Part shown: piece by piece, positions 1-11,890 of the stretch
Numbering within the stretch: position 1 is the first letter of the stretch
Layout: the number at the start of each line of letters is the position of its first letter
Assembly (NCBI GenBank): GCA_944548615.1
Contig: OX155963.1
Location: 27,481,336 to 27,545,335 of the forward strand
Direction of reading: 5' to 3'
Source of the DNA: Micropterix aruncella
Lineage: Eukaryota; Arthropoda; Insecta; Lepidoptera; Micropterigidae
Length of the DNA: 64,000 bases
The notes under the pieces: model-generated
Told to the model about the DNA's origin: nothing
What the model saw: the letters and a program-made list of their open reading frames with translations, nothing else
Databases searched by the model: none
Made by a program: the position numbers and the translations under genes

Positions 1-485
1 ATACCCATGTACCTACATGGATTCAGCTCTATTTTTTTAATTTTATTTGTCTGCCTTGTAAAGCCGACTTTAGTCAACGTTATTGTCAAATTAATATTTC
101 TGTTTAATAGTTTTATATCCACATTTATTAATATGTTACTAGCCACTGACGAATTCTAATATTCGATAATTAGCTTTAATTGTCAATTCATGGTTTTATT
201 GTATATTCTGAATGAATAAATTGAATACTGAATACTGAATGCCTCTTCTTTTAATATTTCCGTCAACTCTTCTAACAGCAGATAGGAAAATTTTCCCGAC
301 AATCAATTCATTCGTATCAAATTCTGCCGTTTTCAAGAACTCTTTTTTCCCACTGACTATAATAACGTGCGAACAACGTGAAAATATAACCACGGCTCAT
401 TGACTGTACGTATAAACAGTGTATCACTTCTCAACGCCAGCACTGAAGACTGTAAATGTCTTAATGTAAATCAGCCTTTACAGTG
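1..485. other. AT-rich stretch, nothing recognised
   Basis: I see no convincing gene, RNA gene or repeat family. Open frames are short and unremarkable. Confidence 0.5.
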
Positions 486-1016
486 AAGTTCTCGTCTTAG
501 CTTGGAGAGCTAAACGTGTTTGTTAGTTTGTTTCTACTCTTTATTGTTAAATTTGACATTAAGCGGGTTTATTATTCGTACTCCTTCTCCGTGGAAGCTG
601 CACGACTCGGAATGCTTTACCCGAATAATGTTAGAACAGTTCCAGCATATCCTCGTTCAAGGCCAGGCTCAAGGAGCATATAATCCTAAAACCATAAACT
701 AACCAACCCTCCTCTTCCCCCCTCTTTTTCGATTCCTATTCCTTCCTTCCTCTCCTTCCTTTTCTTTGCGTCTTTATTTAATTTTAGTAATTTGTTTTCC
801 TTTTTTTTTATATCTTTTTCTTTTTCGTTTTCTGTCTGTTTCTTTTTTTTATCACTTTAATTTTTAGTATTCTTTTGTGTAGCCAACGTAACAAATTATA
901 TTATAAACTCAAGCTATAGGTTAGCTGATAGACATTGCCGCAAGGCAATAAGCTCGCCTTTTTTATTTCGAAATAAAGAGTTTTTTATTATTAATATTAT
1001 TATTATTATTATTATA
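486..1016 (+). mobile_element. 5'-truncated LINE, 3' end with (ATT)n tail
   Basis: Near 608-705 one frame with stops reads RNALPE...SSISSFKARLKEHI, the typical end of a CR1/Jockey-type reverse-transcriptase ORF. A 3' UTR follows with a stem-loop (TTGCCGCAAGGCAA), the motif AATAAGCTCGCC, AAATAAAG and a (TTA)n tail. The same 3' end recurs at 3358-3445 (reversed), 48405-48490 and 54990-55066. It is a dead, 5'-truncated copy. Confidence 0.7.
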
Positions 1017-1195
1017 CGACCATTTCTTGCAACCAATCTTACTATGAGAATGCTTATATGTTTGTATGCGTGTAATGTTATTGCATTCGATCGGCAGAAT
1101 TAAAATGCAATTTGTTAATTTTATCCCAACGGAAAATGGTAATCCAGCAGAGAATCGAACCCGGAACTTTTATCATTATTTTATATATGTATCAT

Positions 1196-1770
<575 letters not shown>

Positions 1771-1849
1771 AGTATTATTATATACTAGCAGCGTAAGGTA
1801 TGAGTGTATATCACAAGCACTTGTTTTTAAACATTATAACTGTTTTGCA

Positions 1850-1945
1850 CTAAGTAATATCCAGTTTATTCTTGAAGCTATTGAGAAAGTCAGCTTTTAT
1901 CACTTCCTCTGGCAATGCATTCTAAGCTTCCACTACACGATTTGT
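1850..1945 (-). pseudogene. LINE reverse-transcriptase C-terminal remnant
   Basis: On the minus strand the frame reads TNRVVEA, a stop, then [20 protein letters not shown], ending at a TAG. This is the usual C-terminal tail of a non-LTR reverse-transcriptase ORF, with the conserved Trp before NALP changed to a stop (TAG). It lies between a TA tract and a tRNA-like A-box motif near 1970-1998. It is too short to assign to a family. Confidence 0.6.
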
Positions 1946-1995
1946 TAAAAATTATTTCCTTTACAACCAGGCAACCTAACCACTATGCCACCGGG

Positions 1996-2640
1996 TCGGC
2001 TGTGTACGTTGCGTAACGGGCGCGTTGCACAGTGATCCCGTGACGCTACAGATGTTGATAACGACATCGAAGAGAGCGGAAAGCGAGAGAGAGAGCGACG
2101 CAGTCGGCCATAAGTTATCGCGCGCTTTTAATTGCGCGCCAAAAGTTACAATGACAACGGCGGGGAGTCGGGCCTCTTACTCCGGGACCTTAATGAAACG
2201 CCCCGCCATATGATTTAAGATTGGCAAGCTTTAATAACTCGCAGTGCGTGAGTCGCCTGCCTCCGATCCTTAATGTCGAGCGGGCGACAAGACGGGCGAC
2301 GCGGGCGACGGCTTGAGCCGATTAACTCGCGGCAAGATCGCTCGTAAACACCCGCTCGCTCACTCACTGAGCTATGACAACAACTCTAACTCTACTCACT
2401 AAATTAGTCCTGCCTCCTATAATGTTCGGCGATATCGGCCGCTAATTTATGCCCTTTAACCCTAATATAATAGGAATGCGTCTCTCCTGCTATGCGATTC
2501 ACTAGAATAGGTTAGGTCGAGCGCTGGTAAAATCTTCTAAACAAGTCGACCGACCGATGCGACAATAAGTCAATAGTAAAAACACATTTTTAAAAACAAG
2601 CTTTTATTAAAATGCTCTGTACTGAGCCAACCCTGGGTGC
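1996..2640. other. GC-rich single-copy island, no gene recognised
   Basis: This stretch is much more GC-rich than its surroundings (for example TTATCGCGCGC and GGCGACGCGGGCGACGG). It has no repeat partner in the window and no persuasive coding frame. It could be a host promoter, enhancer or conserved non-coding block; that is inference from composition only. Confidence 0.35.
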
Positions 2641-3100
2641 AGCAGCCATGTCATAGTGGAACTTAGAACGGGCTATCATAATTGAATGCTATACAGAATT
2701 TCGTGTTTGCGCTGTTGACCGTTGAGGAGTCCTCTCGTTGGAAGCCAACCCTGGGTGTAGCAGCCCTGTCGCGGTGAACATCATACGGGCTATCATAATT
2801 GAATGGCCATGCAAAATTTCGTTTCTGTGCTGTTGACCGTTGAGGAGCCCCTCGTCGGAAGCCAACCCTGGGTACGGCAGCCACATCATTGCGAAATTTA
2901 CAACGGGGTATCATAATTGAATGCGTATACAAAATTGTGTGTCTGTGCCGTTGACCGAGGAAGAGTATCCTCGTCGGGAGCCGATCCTGGGTGTAGAATC
3001 AGGTCATGCTCACCATAAAAATGCATTGTCATCGAAATTGAACGAATATGTAAAATTTCAACTTCATATGATAACAGGAAGTGGTTTTAATTCAGCCGGC
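2640..3100 (+). repeat. Dispersed repeat with 118-bp internal tandem units, copy 1
   Basis: Units start at about 2645, 2763 and 2879 (spacing 118 and 116). They share GCCAACCCTGGGT, GGGCTATCATAATTGAATG and GTTGACCGTTGAGGAG. The same unit recurs at 19.5-20.0, 45.15-45.5 and 54.1 kb, with the common 3' part also at 8.9-9.2 kb. It has no coding capacity. It may be the interior of a non-autonomous lepidopteran element. Confidence 0.85.
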
Positions 3101-3584
3101 ACGATTTGACCTAACAAACTAATAAACATTGAATAGTAAATAAAAGTTTGTAATCAAGCAAACCAGATTTAATAGCCGCGTCTGATTGAGAATTCTCGTC
3201 TGATTCAGTCAAAACAGCAAGCATTGATACACTGCAAATTATTACACAAAAAAATGGGTCAATGTTTATGAATTTCTAAAAAATTTAGAATATTTTCGGA
3301 GATATTAAACTTTCGTAAAATTGGCTCAAATACATATTGTCTCAAATGAAAATTTCTAATAATAATAATAATAAAACGCTTTATTTGCTTATTCAAAAAG
3401 TCGAGCTTATTGCCTAAAGGCAATATCTTACAGCTTACCTTAACCTAGTAAAACAACATGGTTTGCGGTAAAAATAAGATAAACTAATCAATTAAATATA
3501 TAAAGGCAATTCAAACATTTACATTCACCAGAAAAAAAATGAGAAGAAACCAATCAATAAACCTATAATGACGCATGGACGCAA

Positions 3585-3610
3585 GGGGGGGGGGGGGGGG
3601 GGGGGGGGGG
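3585..3610 (+). repeat. G26 homopolymer
   Basis: Twenty-six consecutive G on the plus strand lie in the 3' UTR of the minus-strand LINE. The length may be affected by sequencing or assembly. Confidence 0.9.
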
Positions 3611-3622
3611 ATAGGGAAAAGT

Positions 3623-4451
3623 TTATGATCGTGGGTAGAAGTGTTCCATGAGCCGGCTTTTGAAGCAAAATAAACTCGGTGCTATCCTTATACGTGTGGG
3701 TAAAGCATTCCAGAGACGGGCTACACGTACGGAGAAGGAGTGCGAGAAGAAATCACTACTGTCACCAGGGATCGAGGGCAGTAGGTTGTCCTTAGATCTC
3801 AGAGGGCGGCCGTGTGAAGATAGATGTTTGAACCTACTTATACGATAGTTCGGAGCGGCCCCCTTCAGGATTCTAAGTGCAAATCTAGGACTTTCAGCCA
3901 GTGAAGTCTCCTTCTGTACTCCATAACATGGTCAAACTTTCTTAGGTCATAAATTAATCGAATGCAGACATTTTGCAGCCTTTCGACCCTGGTGGCTAGA
4001 ACTTCCTTGATGTCGAGAATGGCAATATCTGAATAATCAAGGAGAGGGAGGAGAATAGATTGGCAGATTGAGATTTTGCTATCCTCGGGGAGAAAATTCT
4101 TAAGTTTCTGTATTGCATGAAAGCGACCAAAGAGTTTACCTCTCATCACCTCGATGTGTGGCTGTCACGAAAGATTTTGGTCGCGGTATACACCAAGATT
4201 TTTAACCTGGGAGCTGATTGGGGCCTCATCCGCATCTATGCCAATCGCTTGTAAAGATTTCATGTCGATCCTCGAGGTGAAATAGCTGCTTCCGATTATG
4301 ATAGCTTAAGTCTTGGATGGATTTAGAAGCAAGCCATGGGATTTCGACCAGTCAGATATCATCTCGAGATCACCGTTAATAGAAGCTATAGCCATGTCAA
4401 TGTCTTCTGGGCGAACGTGGGAATAGATTTGGACATCGGCGGCATAGACAT
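3623..4451 (-). pseudogene. LINE reverse transcriptase, C-terminal half (after insertion)
   Basis: This is the C-terminal half of the reverse transcriptase of the interrupted LINE. It begins at the insertion point with the catalytic block VYAADVQIYS near 4450-4420; the usual YADD is YAAD here, so one catalytic Asp is changed to Ala. It continues with thumb and C-terminal sequence, including an uninterrupted segment at 3865-4149 (LFGRFHAIQKLKNFLPEDSK). The end reads WNALPTRIRIAPSLFCFKSR and stops at 3623-3625. RTs of this kind copy their own RNA at a nicked chromosomal target. The frame is broken at least once near 4160-4310, so this is a pseudogene of the CR1/Jockey superfamily; the exact clade is not resolved. 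Confidence 0.8.
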
Positions 4452-5001
4452 GCGAGCTTCACTCCACTGGACATAGCCATAATACGCGACATAAAAACAA
4501 TGTGTTATTGCCTAAAGTACGCTTGACTAAATATCAAAAGCATTTTTATAATTACTTTTAAATTGTTCAATGCTTTGCCGTCATCGACGAGAAGACTTGA
4601 GATGGCAGCATATAAAATCTGCTTGAAAAATCAGTTAGTCAAACATGCCCTTTACAAACTGGACGACTTTTATGGTATTGCGTCCACAATTGCTTGATTA
4701 TAAATAACCATATTACGACTATACTTTCGCACTAAGTTTTAGATTTTATTGACATTGTTTTTAATTACGCATGTTTCAGAATTTTTCTTTTTCATTGTAT
4801 TGATTTTTATTTATTGTTTGATGATGTAAATTTGACTATTTTTAAGTAATCACCTCTGATTAGAATTATATTTTTTTCCTTTTAATTAATCAAAGCGGTT
4901 TTATCATCCGGTAAATTATGATTGTAAAATTTGATATCTTCCTCAGTATTGTGAAATGCTTTTACGGAATGAATAAATGATGATGATGATGATGATGATG
5001 A
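4452..5001 (+). mobile_element. LINE 3' fragment with (ATG)n tail nested in another LINE
   Basis: Plus-strand frames read NNVLLPKVRLTKYQKHFYNYF, then after a 1-base shift LFNALPSSTRRLEMAAYKIC, and end at a stop near 4697. This is a typical reverse-transcriptase C-terminus. A 3' UTR and an (ATG)n tail at about 4977-5001 follow. The host LINE frame breaks at GACATG (4451) and resumes at AAATTATATTTTGC (5002). Any short target duplication is masked by the ATG tail. Confidence 0.8.
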
Positions 5002-5947
5002 AATTATATTTTGCATTAACGGCGTTAGATATTGAGTTAATAAATAGAGAGAAAAGAAGCGGTTATAAGACACTACCTTGGGGAACGCCGGCGACTTGTG
5101 GTAGAAAATTAGAGAGCTTGTCTTTATATTTAACACACTGACTGCGGTTATTCAAAAATGACCGAACCCATATGATGATGGGCTAGGTGAAATTGCAAGA
5201 TTTTAAATGGGCAAGGAGAATGTCATAGTCGACAGAATTAAAAGCAGAGCTGAAGTCCAGAAGGACAAGAAGAGTAAGTTGGCTATTATCCATGGCTTGT
5301 CGAATGTCATCGGTTACGTGTACTAGGGCAGTAGTTGTGCTGTGGTTGGGTCGAAATCCCGACTGAAATGGGTTAAAGAGGTTATAGTCAGATACATAAG
5401 TGAGTAGCTGATTGTAGACTAAACGCTCAATTGCCTTAGACACTACAAGGAGAATGGAAATTGGCCTGTATTTTTCCGATGTGTTTGCATTGGAATAATA
5501 CAAGCATTCTTCCAGACAGATGCAAGTCGCCAGATGAAAGTGAGTAGTTGAAGACGAAGGCAATCACTTCAACCAGTCCGTCGAGCAAAGGGATAAAGAG
5601 TGGTAAACTTATTACATCACAACCTACAGCTTTGACTTAATGCTTAGCAGTACTTTTTGCACCTCGAAGGCCGACACGAGAGAGAAGTCAAAAGTTAGGT
5701 AGTCAGGTAAACGGTAACTGTGAATGGTTGCCAGAGTGATATCCTTATTAGCGTTATCTACAATTATAGACGGAGTCGTGAAATAGGCATTTAGAATGTC
5801 ACTATCCATGCTAGGATCAGTGTTAGGCTGAGACTTACATATACCGAGAGAAAGGAAGAGCTTCCACATTTGTGTTGGGAGATTTTCGTGGAGATTTTCG
5901 ACGACTTCTTGGTTCCTGAAGTGAAAAACATTTCTAGTTATAACCAA
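5002..5947 (-). pseudogene. LINE reverse transcriptase, N-terminal half (before insertion)
   Basis: Minus-strand frames give the linker upstream of the RT (TRNVFHFRNQEVVENLHENL at the 5' end), then the fingers and palm. The RPISILLVVSKAIERLVYNQ block is in the segment 5183-5563, followed by QSGFRPNHSTTTALVHV and LLDFSSAFNSVDYDILLAHL (the first catalytic Asp, in LLDFSSAF). GVPQGSVL follows, with a stop in place of the Gly codon. The coding then stops at the nested insertion at about 5001. At least two frameshifts separate these blocks. The endonuclease domain is absent, so the copy is 5'-truncated. The family is the CR1/Jockey superfamily. Confidence 0.8.
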
Positions 5948-5950
5948 AGA

Positions 5951-8190
5951 ATGGTTTCACAGGACGGTGCCCCGTCAAACGCGCCTCTGTGACGAGTGAA
6001 ATTATCGCTCACAAACTGATAGGACAAGTAACATATATTAGCCCTCACGTAGTCTTGATTTGAGCCCGATGCACTGTTTCTCATAGGAATATTTCAATTC
6101 GAAAATGTATCTAAATAATCCAACTTCTGTGGTGCAGTTAAGAGAAAATATCCGTTACGAAATGGCAACATCAGGGAGTCTATATGCCGAGCCATCATGT
6201 GAAATTTTGCTGTTCGTTTAAATGAGTGCCGTGAATGTGATGATTTACATTTAGATGACATTATTTAGAAGAAGTAAATCCTTAAACTGTATACTATAAA
6301 ATTTAATAAAGATTGAATCGAGAAACGTCAACCTTTCTTTTTTTTTTTAAATAGGAAATTCACAACAAAAGCTTAAGCATAAAATACACAATACATCGCA
6401 TAAAATAACCCATAGCAAGATTTAAACAGAGGTGTATATTTAAAAAATGTCTCATGTCACTCCACTAAGCTACGTTTGTGCTAGAGCGGACATTACACTG
6501 CATTATATCTGTAATCCATTTAAAATAATAAATATTGTATATTCTATATTAGGTATAGGATAAATACTGGATATAAATATTTACATATATAGATAGGTAT
6601 ATAGATATAAACATACACATATAATACTATATACATAAAATATATTACAATACATAAATACAAGACCTAGGATACAGGTGAGATTATAATACATCAAATA
6701 TAAGCTCTCTTTTGAGGTATCCGGTATAAACAACCTGATACAATACAATGGTCTGGAGATATTTGGTTATTAGGACTGATGTGTATGTTATCTTGCTAGC
6801 AAAAACTTTTGTTTATCTTCTTATTACTCCACTAACACATATAATTAATCTTAGTCTGAAAAGCGGACGTTCCTGGCACGATTTAAGAAAGCATACACCG
6901 ATATTTAATATAAAATAGGCCACAAATAGATGTATTTAAAAAAATCGATAAATTAGTGAACAATCAGTCAATATGGTTTTAGAAATAAAAACATATCTGA
7001 GAAGCCATAGTAAAAGTCACTGATGGTATCACGCAGGTATTGAAAACCTAATTTTAAGTATTTTTTGATTTTTCACGACAATTAAGTTACAGTATTACCT
7101 CAAATATATTTGAAGGTTCCAATGTATTTTTTTTCCAAGATGAGAATTTTTTTTATGAGAAAAAATAGTTTAGAGAAAAAAAAATTTTTTTCTCACTCAA
7201 ACAAACCCTGGATAAAAAGTTATGTTTTAAGTTAGTAATTTTTTAAAAAAAATATTTTATTCACTAACTTGAAACATAAGGGCGTAGTAGGCCAATGCGG
7301 TAGTTTTTGGAGCTGATGCAGAACGTGAACTGCTCTGCATATGAATGCTTTCTTGATTAATCGTAGTTTTAATCGTAGTCGGGTTTAAAAAATATTTAAA
7401 GAGACATTTATTCAACTCATGAATACCCCCATCCCCCATCCCGTCTCCTATGCTTGTACTTATATTCCATTCTTCGCTTCGATATCGAGTTGAATTTATG
7501 ATGATTATGATGATCGAGTTGACGTTATTTTCTTTATGATGATTATTTTGTTAGTGTATTCATTTATGACTTCCACTAAATTTTAAAATGACATCTTTTA
7601 TAAATCATTCTGCCCACATAAACCTTTAGTCACAATAATCCTGGCGGTATGGTCGAAAGATATTACCACTTGTTGTACTCTATTGTGTGTGCAATAAAGT
7701 TTTTCTGACAAACAAACAAACTTATCGAAGCCAATAAAGAATGTGAGTTTCTCTTCAAAACGTATGCTTTCTTGATATCCTAGTCCGGCCGATGCAGTAG
7801 TTTTCCGAGTCGATGCCATAATGTGAGCTAGTCCTCGAGAGGTCGGATTTCTTGTCCTTTAATCCGATCACGTTTATGACAGGTTCAGTTTCGTTTTTTC
7901 TTAGGTTTTGTGACTCTTTGAAGTGGTTCATCAAGTTTTCGATACATTTTAATATATTAAAGAAGAACTATTTGTCTACTAATACAATGAACTTGCAATA
8001 TTTGGTAGTGTTTTATATTAAACATGAAAAATTTCATTAAAAGAAAACCACGACAAAAAAAAAAGTAACATCCAATCTCTATATTAGCACTTAAATGAAT
8101 GAAATACAAACAGGCGTGGTTAAATACACACAGGCAACATGACAATAAAAGTTAATAAGTTTGCCTGCATAAAATAGAAATTACTATAGG
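5951..8190. other. AT-rich region without recognised genes
   Basis: No RT, transposase or host-gene frame is recognisable. Two related modules of about 70 bp occur near 7290-7360 and 7765-7835, sharing ATGCTTTCTTGAT and GATGCAGTAG/GATGCGGTAG-like strings in rearranged order. A sequence ending GCAATAAAGTTTTTCTG near 7685-7710 may be the 3' end of a retroelement. Confidence 0.4.
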
Positions 8191-8790
8191 ATATTCGCCA
8201 TTCCGATACATCATTCTTCTGTTTACACGCACTCTTTTACAGTCCATTCTGCTCGTTTATGAATCAACTCCCTCACTCTATCAGGCATGCACCTTCGTTG
8301 CATACTTTCAAAAAGTTGTTGAAAAAACATTTATTTTTACACAGCCACTAACCAAATACCTCAACTTGTCCTTTATCCTTCCCTGGGTAACCTTAGCATA
8401 AGTTACTGACATATATTTGTATAAGTTTATTTCAAATTTAACTTTACTACTTCTTTGTGCATTGTACTTTGAAAATTAGGAATTATTTTATCAAATGGTT
8501 GACTGTAAGATATTGCTATTGCGACAAGTCCGCCATTTGTGCATAAATTGTCTTTTTTATAAAACCAGTATAATATTCCTGTCCACCTTAGAACGGGCTA
8601 GTCCCAGTTGGGTGACAGAAATAAATAAGCAAAAGGTTAAGATTTTGCCATTCGTTTCCTGCTATTTTTGTAAGCTAATCAATGTTTTATAGTAATTAAT
8701 TCTTAAACAAATAAATAAAATAAATAAATTCATTAAGTTATGCTTTTTATAGAACAATAAAGTTATTCTATTCTATTCTATTCTACTACA
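8191..8790 (+). mobile_element. 5'-truncated LINE with (ATTCT)n tail
   Basis: The frame at about 8227-8348 reads NQLPHSIRHAPSLHTFKKLL, then KKHLFLHSH and a stop, which is a reverse-transcriptase C-terminus. A 3' UTR follows, ending AACAATAAAGTT and (ATTCT)n at about 8762-8786. Only the last few dozen codons remain. Confidence 0.7.
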
Positions 8791-8889
8791 GAATACAAGA
8801 AACTAAGAATCCCCGAGGATAGAAAATTGAGAGAGGAAGGAGGGAGAAAGGGACGATCTGTATATTTATCAGAAAAGTGGTACTTTTTT

Positions 8890-9222
8890 AGGGGAGTCTT
8901 GAATGTTTTTATCGACTGCGAGTTTCGTGTATTTGCGCTGGGTGATCGTTCCAAAGTCTTGCACCATGGACGCTAAAAAAGGATGATTAGAAATCAGTAA
9001 TATCGGAACTTAAATAACATGTAAATTTTCAACTTCATATGATAATATTTGAGGAGTTCCCTCAATTCCTGATGGATCCCATCATCAGAACAGGATTTTG
9101 ATAACAGTAGGACCAATCTGAAAGTTCATCAAATCGGTTTATAAATACCGGATTTCTGAGGTAACAAACATAAAGAAATACAACCGAATTGATAATCTCC
9201 TCCTTTTTTAAAATCGATTAAA
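8890..9222 (+). repeat. Dispersed 118-bp-unit repeat family, 3' portion, copy 2
   Basis: It contains a degenerate unit (TTTCGTGTATTTGCGCTG) and the family 3' part: CCCATCATCAGAACAGGATT, AAATCGGTTTATAAATA and CAACCGAATTGATAATC. It ends near CTCCTCCTTTTTTAAAATCG. The same 3' part is at 45.55-45.80 kb. The end forms an imperfect AACCGA/TCGGTT hairpin. Confidence 0.8.
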
Positions 9223-9869
9223 AAGTATGCCAAAGGTATATAAAATGGATCACTATGAACAACCTTATTTGATGCAAATGTGTCTTTAGAAATTGTCTAA
9301 TCTTGTTATAGAGGTCTATGGTATTACTGGCGGATGGTCATAATGCTCTAAATAGACTTCTTTAGCTGAGCTAGGAATGCCTACAGTATAGGTCAGTTGT
9401 TTTGATTTTAAGTCGTCCCATCGGCGTGTTGCAAAATGCATAGAATTTGATATTCATATGCAAATATTATTTTTAAATATTTCCTACTCTCTCTGCTTGT
9501 ATGAATATGGTTGAAGGGCGAAAATAACTTTTCTGCATTGTGTTGCGTTGCTGGGTCAATGCCCACGGTTTCAGCGCTTCGCTATGGCTTCCTATTGTGA
9601 ACTTCGAATACGAGCAGCTATGCTGAAATATAGACAGAATAGGGAAATATTAATCATCAACTGTTATTTCAGGATCGAACACAAAACTTGGACGTCACAA
9701 CTACTCGTAAACTATATGAATAAGCTGAATAACTATATGAATAACTATATGAATAATAGGATTTCGAGAGCTAAGCTAAATATGTTTGAAATTAAGGACG
9801 GTCAGCTTGCGAAAATGGCGAAATATACCAATACTTAATCAAAATAAAAGACATATTTCAATATATACA
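9223..9869. other. Unrecognised stretch with short tandem motif
   Basis: A 96-codon plus-strand frame at 9548-9838 contains a local AACTATATGAAT tandem motif (9710-9755) and resembles no family I know. I see nothing else here. Confidence 0.3.
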
Positions 9870-9957
9870 CAATTGTTTAAGCTCTAAATATTCGACGGAT
9901 AGTTCTCTCCATAGATCTCAAAACCCTTAATCAAAACCATCTATTATGCTTTAGTCA
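9870..9957 (+). pseudogene. LINE reverse-transcriptase remnant, left part (resumes at 22,106)
   Basis: This frame is decayed and contains stops. It aligns residue by residue with the RT C-terminal region of the related minus-strand LINE at 31.0-31.3 kb: SKPLIKTIYYALV here against SKNSLKMVYMALY there. It stops at GCTTTAGTCA (9957) where the 12-kb element begins. The frame is taken up again at 22,106 (CAATAGTATACTATC). The two parts are therefore one LINE copy split by a later insertion. Confidence 0.75.
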
Positions 9958-9992
9958 CACGGAGAGAAATGTTTGATTGCATTTACAAAATT
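9958..9992 (+). repeat. Left terminal inverted repeat of the 12-kb element
   Basis: It begins CACGGAGAGAAATG (14 bases identical to the other end). TTTGATTGCATTTACAAAA follows, matching the right end at 16 of 19 positions after a one-base gap. Confidence 0.8.
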
Positions 9993-10379
9993 CCTTGTTA
10001 TCCCAACCAACGCCGACCTTAACTATAGGCCTCACGAAGAAATTGGTTGATTTTACCAATTCTTTTCAATTGCTTTTAATTGCTAATTCTTAGCAATTTT
10101 AATAAATACTCTACTTAAATATACAAAATGACATTTGTCAAATGTACAAAAGATTTACCAAACTTAATTCATTAAAATGTACAAATAATTTACATTATTG
10201 ATTGACTTTATGAAAAATCAGTTGGTTAGTTTTACAAAACTCAAATGTTATTATAACGATATTTTTTTATTATTTTTCTCTATATACGAAGTAAATATGA
10301 CAGACTATTTAGTCTCTTTTAAAGATAATCTCGATTAAAGTAATCAAGATTTATATGCAACTTCTGTAAAAGTTAATAA

Positions 10380-11500
10380 AGAGATTAGTTAAATTTAAGG
10401 TAAGAATTTTGTAAGTTTAACGGTGTTCTTGGGTATATTTTACTCATAATCTTTAGTATATTTCACAGTTATTTCTTAGTACGAGTCATCAATTTAACCT
10501 GGAATAAATGATATACTTTACTGATATATTTTTTTTAATCCAATAAATGTTTTTGTACAATTTATGAAATATTTACGATTAATAATATTTGTTTCAACCA
10601 CTATTTTTCGTAGATTTAATTTGTATTCCATTGTATATTTACTAATAAAGTTTTGTACATTCCATTATTATTTATTCGTTACTTTAAATAATAATATTGG
10701 TTAAGCTTGATTAACAATTTTTTGTATATTTAATTATTTTTTCTGTATAATTTATTTAAAATTATTTGCTAAAAGTACGAAGAATTAGTACTGTTTTCAA
10801 GTGCAAAATTCTTGTAGATTTAATCAGTATTCTAGGGTATATTTTACTATTAAAGTTTTGTATATCCATACTTATTTATTAGTATATTTCGTGTCTTTTA
10901 CTAAGAATCCTTCTTTTATTTAACTGATAATTTCTCGTACATTTAATGTATGTAGTAGTAAGATTTATTAGAAATTATTTGTCAAAATTACGAACAATTA
11001 TTACTGTTTTCAAGCAGTAAGTTTTGTAGGTTTAATCATTATTCTTGAGTATATTGTACTAATAAACATTTGTGTATTCCATACATATTTATTAGTACAT
11101 TTCGTTCCTTTTACTAAGAATCCTGGTTATATTTGACTAACAATCTCTTTGTATATTTAATGTAAAACCTTAGTATAATTTATTTGGAATTATTTGTCAA
11201 AAGCATGAAGAATTATTACTGTTTTTAACTGTAAAGTTTTGTAACTTTCAACACTATTCTTGGGTATATTTTAACAATAAAGTTTTGTATATTCCAAATT
11301 TATTTCTTAGTACTTTCGTACCTTTTACTAAAATTCCAGGATATATTTGTCTGTTAATTTTCGTACTATTTACGTGAACAAATTTGTCAAATTTACGAAA
11401 AATTATTATTATTTTTTCCAAGTTTAAATCAGTATTCGGTGGTATATTTAACTAATATTAATTAGTAGAGTTTGACCTGTTTTCTTAGTATAAACTTACT
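10380..11500 (+). repeat. Degenerate ~205-212-bp tandem array
   Basis: Related blocks (TATTCTTGGGTATATTTTAC and variants, then TTTTGTATATTCC, then ACTAAGAATCC) start at about 10,421, 10,625, 10,828, 11,039, 11,251 and 11,430. Spacings are 204, 203, 211, 212 and 179. It is very AT-rich and non-coding, and subterminal in the 12-kb element. Confidence 0.75.
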
Positions 11501-11890
11501 ATCAAAAATATTCTTACGATGTAAGGTTATTGGTAAAATATTTATGTAAGTATCATAAGTAATTTACAAAATTGTAAATATTTACAATTATTTTTTAAAG
11601 AAAATATTTAAACAAATACTTGTAAATATTTTCAATCTTGCAAATTATGACACATGCATTTTTACCGATAACCTTACATCGTTTACACATTATGTTTAGC
11701 AAGTTGTACTAAAAAATTGATTAAACTCTACTAAACTTTAGATATTAGTAAATTGTACCCCCGAATACAGATTAAAGTTACAAACAGTCAAAAAATTATA
11801 ATTGTAGGAAAAATTATTTCACATAAATTATTATAGGAAAACTAAACATTAAATTTACAAGAAATTATCAGGCAAACATAACGTGGATTC
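11318..11890. repeat. Large imperfect palindrome centred near 11,600
   Basis: Mirrored inverted pairs are CGATGTAAGGTTAT (11,517) with ATAACCTTACATCG (ending 11,681), TTAGTAGAGTTT (11,462) with AAACTCTACTAA (11,723), and CAGTATTCGG with CCGAATACAG (11,761). All share one centre. Weaker inverted similarity to the tandem array continues to about 12,150. Confidence 0.8.

Larger units (their letters stand above)
3358..5950 (-). mobile_element. LINE with (ATT)n tail, interrupted by another LINE
   Basis: The 3' end lies at 3358-3445 on the minus strand: (ATT)n tail, AATAAAGCG, and a hairpin TTGCCTTTAGGCAA. The reverse-transcriptase coding region runs from about 5947 to 3623. A second LINE fragment on the plus strand occupies about 4452-5001, exactly between codons of the RT palm. 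The 3' UTR carries a 26-base C run (G on the plus strand). The copy has frameshifts and stops and cannot be active. Confidence 0.85.

Noticed and set aside
3585..3610. G26 as a functional G-quadruplex
   Set aside because: It lies in the UTR of a dead LINE and its length is unreliable in sequencing. There is no evidence of function.
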